37,900 nucleotides of DNA from an uncultured Verrucomicrobiales bacterium (GTDB lineage Bacteria > Verrucomicrobiota > Verrucomicrobiia > Verrucomicrobiales > DEV007): NCBI GenBank assembly GCA_938082635.1, contig CALLLI010000303.1, positions 1 through 37,900 on the forward strand, given 5' to 3'. Positions 35,595 to 37,900 of the stretch are shown here, in pieces; position 1 is the first letter of the stretch, and every line of letters starts with the position of its first letter. A model generated the notes under the pieces. The model did no database searches and had not been told where the DNA came from. It saw only the letters and a program-made list of their open reading frames with translations. The position numbers and the translations under genes are program-made.

Positions 35595-36806
35595 TTGACC
35601 ACGCATAAGAGATCGTATTCTAGCATTCTCATTGCCCTCGTCGTCCTGGCCATCGGCGCAGGCCTCACGACCTACTTTATGATGACGGCGCCGACAACGG
35701 AGCCGGTGGAGAAGGTGAAGGCTGCGAAGATTGTGCAAACCATCGAAACCGCGGCTTCGAATGAGCCTGTGCATGTTAGGGCAGACGGCATTGTCATCCC
35801 CACACGTGAGGTGACGATCAAACCCGAAGTACGAGGGCGTATTGTGATGCATCACGAAGCGCTCGTCGCAGGTGGTCACGTGTCCGCCGGAGACGAACTC
35901 GTGAGTATCGATCGCGCGGATTATGAACTGGCTCTAAAGGAACACCAAGCTGCCCTCGAAGAGGCCGAGTTCGCCATCGCGGTGGAAGAAGGCAGGCAGG
36001 TCGTCGCGAAACGTGAGTTTAGTCTGTTAGAGAAAGACCTTGAAGCGAGCTCGGTGAATAAAGCGTTGGTTCTTCGCGAGCCTCATTTGGAAAGGGCGCA
36101 AGCCATGCTGGCCATGGCCGCGAATGAAATTGCTAGGGCTAAACTCACCCTGACACGAACATCGATTCAAGCACCCTTCAATGCGGTGGTCATCGAAGAG
36201 GCCGTTGAAGTCGGACAGCTCGTCGCCTCTGGAGACACCATTTGTAAACTCGCCGGGACGGATTCGTTCTGGGTGCGAGTCACCATTCCGTTCGAAGACT
36301 TGAGATGGATCAAGACGTCGACGGGCGGGACACCGGGCTCGAAGGCGACCGTCTTTCTAGATAAAGGAGATGAAGGGGATGCTTTTCGCGCGGAATGGGT
36401 TGGCGTCGTAGAGAGGCTTCTTGGCGATCTCGATCCAGAGACCAGGATGGCGCGAGTGCTGATTCGGGTGGATGACCCGTTGGGAACCCAGTCGACTAAC
36501 TACGATTCGCCGCCCTTCCCGCTTCTCCTTGGAAACTATGTGAGTGTGAACATTGAGGCCGGTTCTCTAGACGACGTCATCACCATTCCTAGGGAAGCCT
36601 TGCACAGTGACAACCTCTGGCTAGTTGATGATGCCAATGAACTTCAGATTCGCCCGACAACGGTCCTGTGGAAAGGCAAGGAGACCTTCTTCGTGAAGAA
36701 TGTGTTGAAGGACGGAGAGAAGGTCATTGTCAGTGATCTCCGCGCACCACTCCCGGGGATGAAGGTCTCCCCACAATCCTTGGCAACTCCGGACAAGAAA
36801 CCATGA
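35595..36806 (+). CDS. RND efflux periplasmic adaptor (membrane fusion protein)
   Basis: The 403-residue product is most likely translated from a TTG at 35595, which places a transmembrane anchor (SILIALVVLAIGAGLTTYFM) at the N-terminus; no ATG precedes this segment. The lipoyl/barrel-sandwich halves flank a coiled coil: VHVRADGIVIPTREVTIKPE, GRIVMHHEALVAGGHVSAGD and TRTSIQAPFNAVVIEEAVEV, then a beta-barrel region (VRVTIPFEDLRWI) and C-terminal membrane-proximal part. It starts 6 bp after the outer-membrane gene and overlaps the pump gene by 4 bp (ATGA). Confidence 0.9.
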   Translation: MTTHKRSYSSILIALVVLAIGAGLTTYFMMTAPTTEPVEKVKAAKIVQTIETAASNEPVHVRADGIVIPTREVTIKPEVRGRIVMHHEALVAGGHVSAGDELVSIDRADYELALKEHQAALEEAEFAIAVEEGRQVVAKREFSLLEKDLEASSVNKALVLREPHLERAQAMLAMAANEIARAKLTLTRTSIQAPFNAVVIEEAVEVGQLVASGDTICKLAGTDSFWVRVTIPFEDLRWIKTSTGGTPGSKATVFLDKGDEGDAFRAEWVGVVERLLGDLDPETRMARVLIRVDDPLGTQSTNYDSPPFPLLLGNYVSVNIEAGSLDDVITIPREALHSDNLWLVDDANELQIRPTTVLWKGKETFFVKNVLKDGEKVIVSDLRAPLPGMKVSPQSLATPDKKP

Positions 36807-37900
36807 CGGATTCCTCCACAGCGCATCGTGGCATTCTGGCCTGGTTCGCCCGCAATCACGTCGCGGCGAATTTACTCATGATTGCCGTCGTTGCCGTCGG
36901 CATTGTCGCGGCTACTAAGATCAAGCAGGAGGTCTACCCGACTTTCGCCGTCGATACGGTTTCGATCCGAATGCACTATCGCGGTGCCAGTCCGGAGGAA
37001 GTCGAGCGATCCATCGTCTTGCCGATCGAGGCGGAGCTTCGCGGGATGGAATTGGTTAAGCGAACAGTCGCCACGGCTCGAGATAGCAGCGCCAGTGTGA
37101 TGGTGGAGGTGAATCAAGGCTTCGACCGCAATCGAGCACTACAGGAAATCACCGCAGCGGTGCAGCGCGTTAGCCTTTTCCCGGATGATGCGGAACCTCC
37201 AACGATTTCTCTCGGCTCAGGGCGTCGCCGCGGCGTGATGAGCATTGCCGTCTACGGTGATTTGGACGAACGCACACTGGTGGATTTCGCCCGTCAATTG
37301 CAAGACGGTCTGCTTGCTGATCCTGACATTGCCTTGGTGGAGGTGTCTGGCATGCGTGAACCCGAGATCCACATCGAGATTCCGCAAGAGAAGCTGCGCT
37401 CGTTGGGGCTGACATTGGATGACGTCGCCAAGACGATCGATAGCTCCGCTCTGGATGTTCCCGCAGGCACTCTCAAGACTTCGGGAGGAGACATCCTCCT
37501 TCGAACAACGGAACGTCGTGACTTTGCCAGGGAGTTTGAGGAGATTGAAGTGATCAGCACGGCGGATGGTTCCGCCGTGCGTCTGTCAGAGATTGCCGAA
37601 GTGCGCGATGACTTTGAGGAATCTGATCGCGAAGCCTATTTCAATGGACAGCGCGCGGTGTTCCTTTCCATCTTTAGTTCGGAGGAGCAGCCTCCATTGA
37701 AGGTGGCAAGAGCGGTTCGGCAATTCATTGAGAAACAACGGCCCAACTTGCCCCCGTCTGTCGGCGTCACCCTCACACGCGACCGATCTGACGACTATAA
37801 GGAGCGCATTCACCTGCTCTTTCAGAATGGCATCATTGGCCTCATTCTCGTTCTCATCGCGCTCGGCTTGCTTCTGGAACTCCGGGTCGCCTTCTGGACG
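36803..37900 (+). CDS. RND efflux permease (AcrB/HAE family), cut at window edge
   Basis: An ATG at 36803 overlaps the adaptor stop (ATGA) and opens 366 codons that run off the window. The first transmembrane segment (NLLMIAVVAVGIVAATKIKQ) is followed by the porter domain, EVYPTF, YRGASPEEVERSIVLPIE, and MREPEIHIEIPQEKLRSLG. A second membrane segment begins near the edge (NGIIGLILVLIALGLLLEL). This is the expected start of an RND pump of about 1000-1060 residues. Substrates cannot be inferred. Confidence 0.92.
   Translation, partial: MTDSSTAHRGILAWFARNHVAANLLMIAVVAVGIVAATKIKQEVYPTFAVDTVSIRMHYRGASPEEVERSIVLPIEAELRGMELVKRTVATARDSSASVMVEVNQGFDRNRALQEITAAVQRVSLFPDDAEPPTISLGSGRRRGVMSIAVYGDLDERTLVDFARQLQDGLLADPDIALVEVSGMREPEIHIEIPQEKLRSLGLTLDDVAKTIDSSALDVPAGTLKTSGGDILLRTTERRDFAREFEEIEVISTADGSAVRLSEIAEVRDDFEESDREAYFNGQRAVFLSIFSSEEQPPLKVARAVRQFIEKQRPNLPPSVGVTLTRDRSDDYKERIHLLFQNGIIGLILVLIALGLLLELRVAFWT

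Overview
The window looks like chromosomal DNA from the PVC superphylum, most likely a marine or particle-associated Verrucomicrobium. Formylglycine-type sulfatases, DUF1080 domains, a very long heme-binding sugar-dehydrogenase-like protein, two PSD1 (DUF1549/DUF1553) + DUF1501 gene pairs, an FG-GAP/sialidase fusion, autotransporter-like LamG proteins and secreted PEP-synthase-like proteins point to a glycan and sulfated-polysaccharide degrader with many exported proteins. There are no RNA genes, CRISPR arrays or intact insertion sequences that I can see.

Layout. Positions 1-10141 are on the minus strand and read as one long operon: PSD1-type protein, DUF1501 protein, FG-GAP/sialidase protein, a scar of a decayed defence cassette, sodium:solute symporter, DapA/NanA-family lyase, then a 28-codon remnant. 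This is a plausible sialic-acid (or similar 2-keto-sugar acid) scavenging unit: surface release, uptake, aldol cleavage. A partial minus-strand frame leaves the left edge. Positions 10240-12131 (plus) hold a pseudogene with five nonsense codons and a frameshift. Positions 12320-17647 (minus) hold a sulfatase-DUF1080 fusion and a 1079-residue DUF1080/dehydrogenase/cytochrome protein. Positions 17736-20280 hold an lsrF-like aldolase/thiolase, an orphan DhaL-like protein and a divergent AraC-family regulator. Positions 20357-24656 hold the second PSD1-DUF1501 pair. Positions 24700-25750 are a graveyard of gene fragments. A plus-strand sulfatase (25866-27749), a frameshifted LamG surface protein (27820-30902, minus) and a secreted PEP/pyruvate-binding protein (31024-32967, minus) follow. 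The right end (33273-37900, plus) is a dienelactone-hydrolase-like gene followed by a tripartite RND efflux operon cut by the window edge.

The most unusual signal is gene decay. Several genes are reduced to their two ends with the interior gone. Between the sialidase and the symporter, about 815 bp hold the start and end of a SNF2-type helicase, pieces of a DUF1016/YhcG nuclease and the first residues of a type III restriction-like helicase. They are flanked by a 35-bp direct repeat that duplicates the sialidase-stop/symporter-start junction, so I read this as the scar of a restriction-modification-like defence cassette that inserted into an operon and was later hollowed out. A PEP-synthase-like gene at 25000-25750 shows the same start-plus-end collapse. 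All family assignments come from reading the protein sequences and from memory of the families; nothing was searched.
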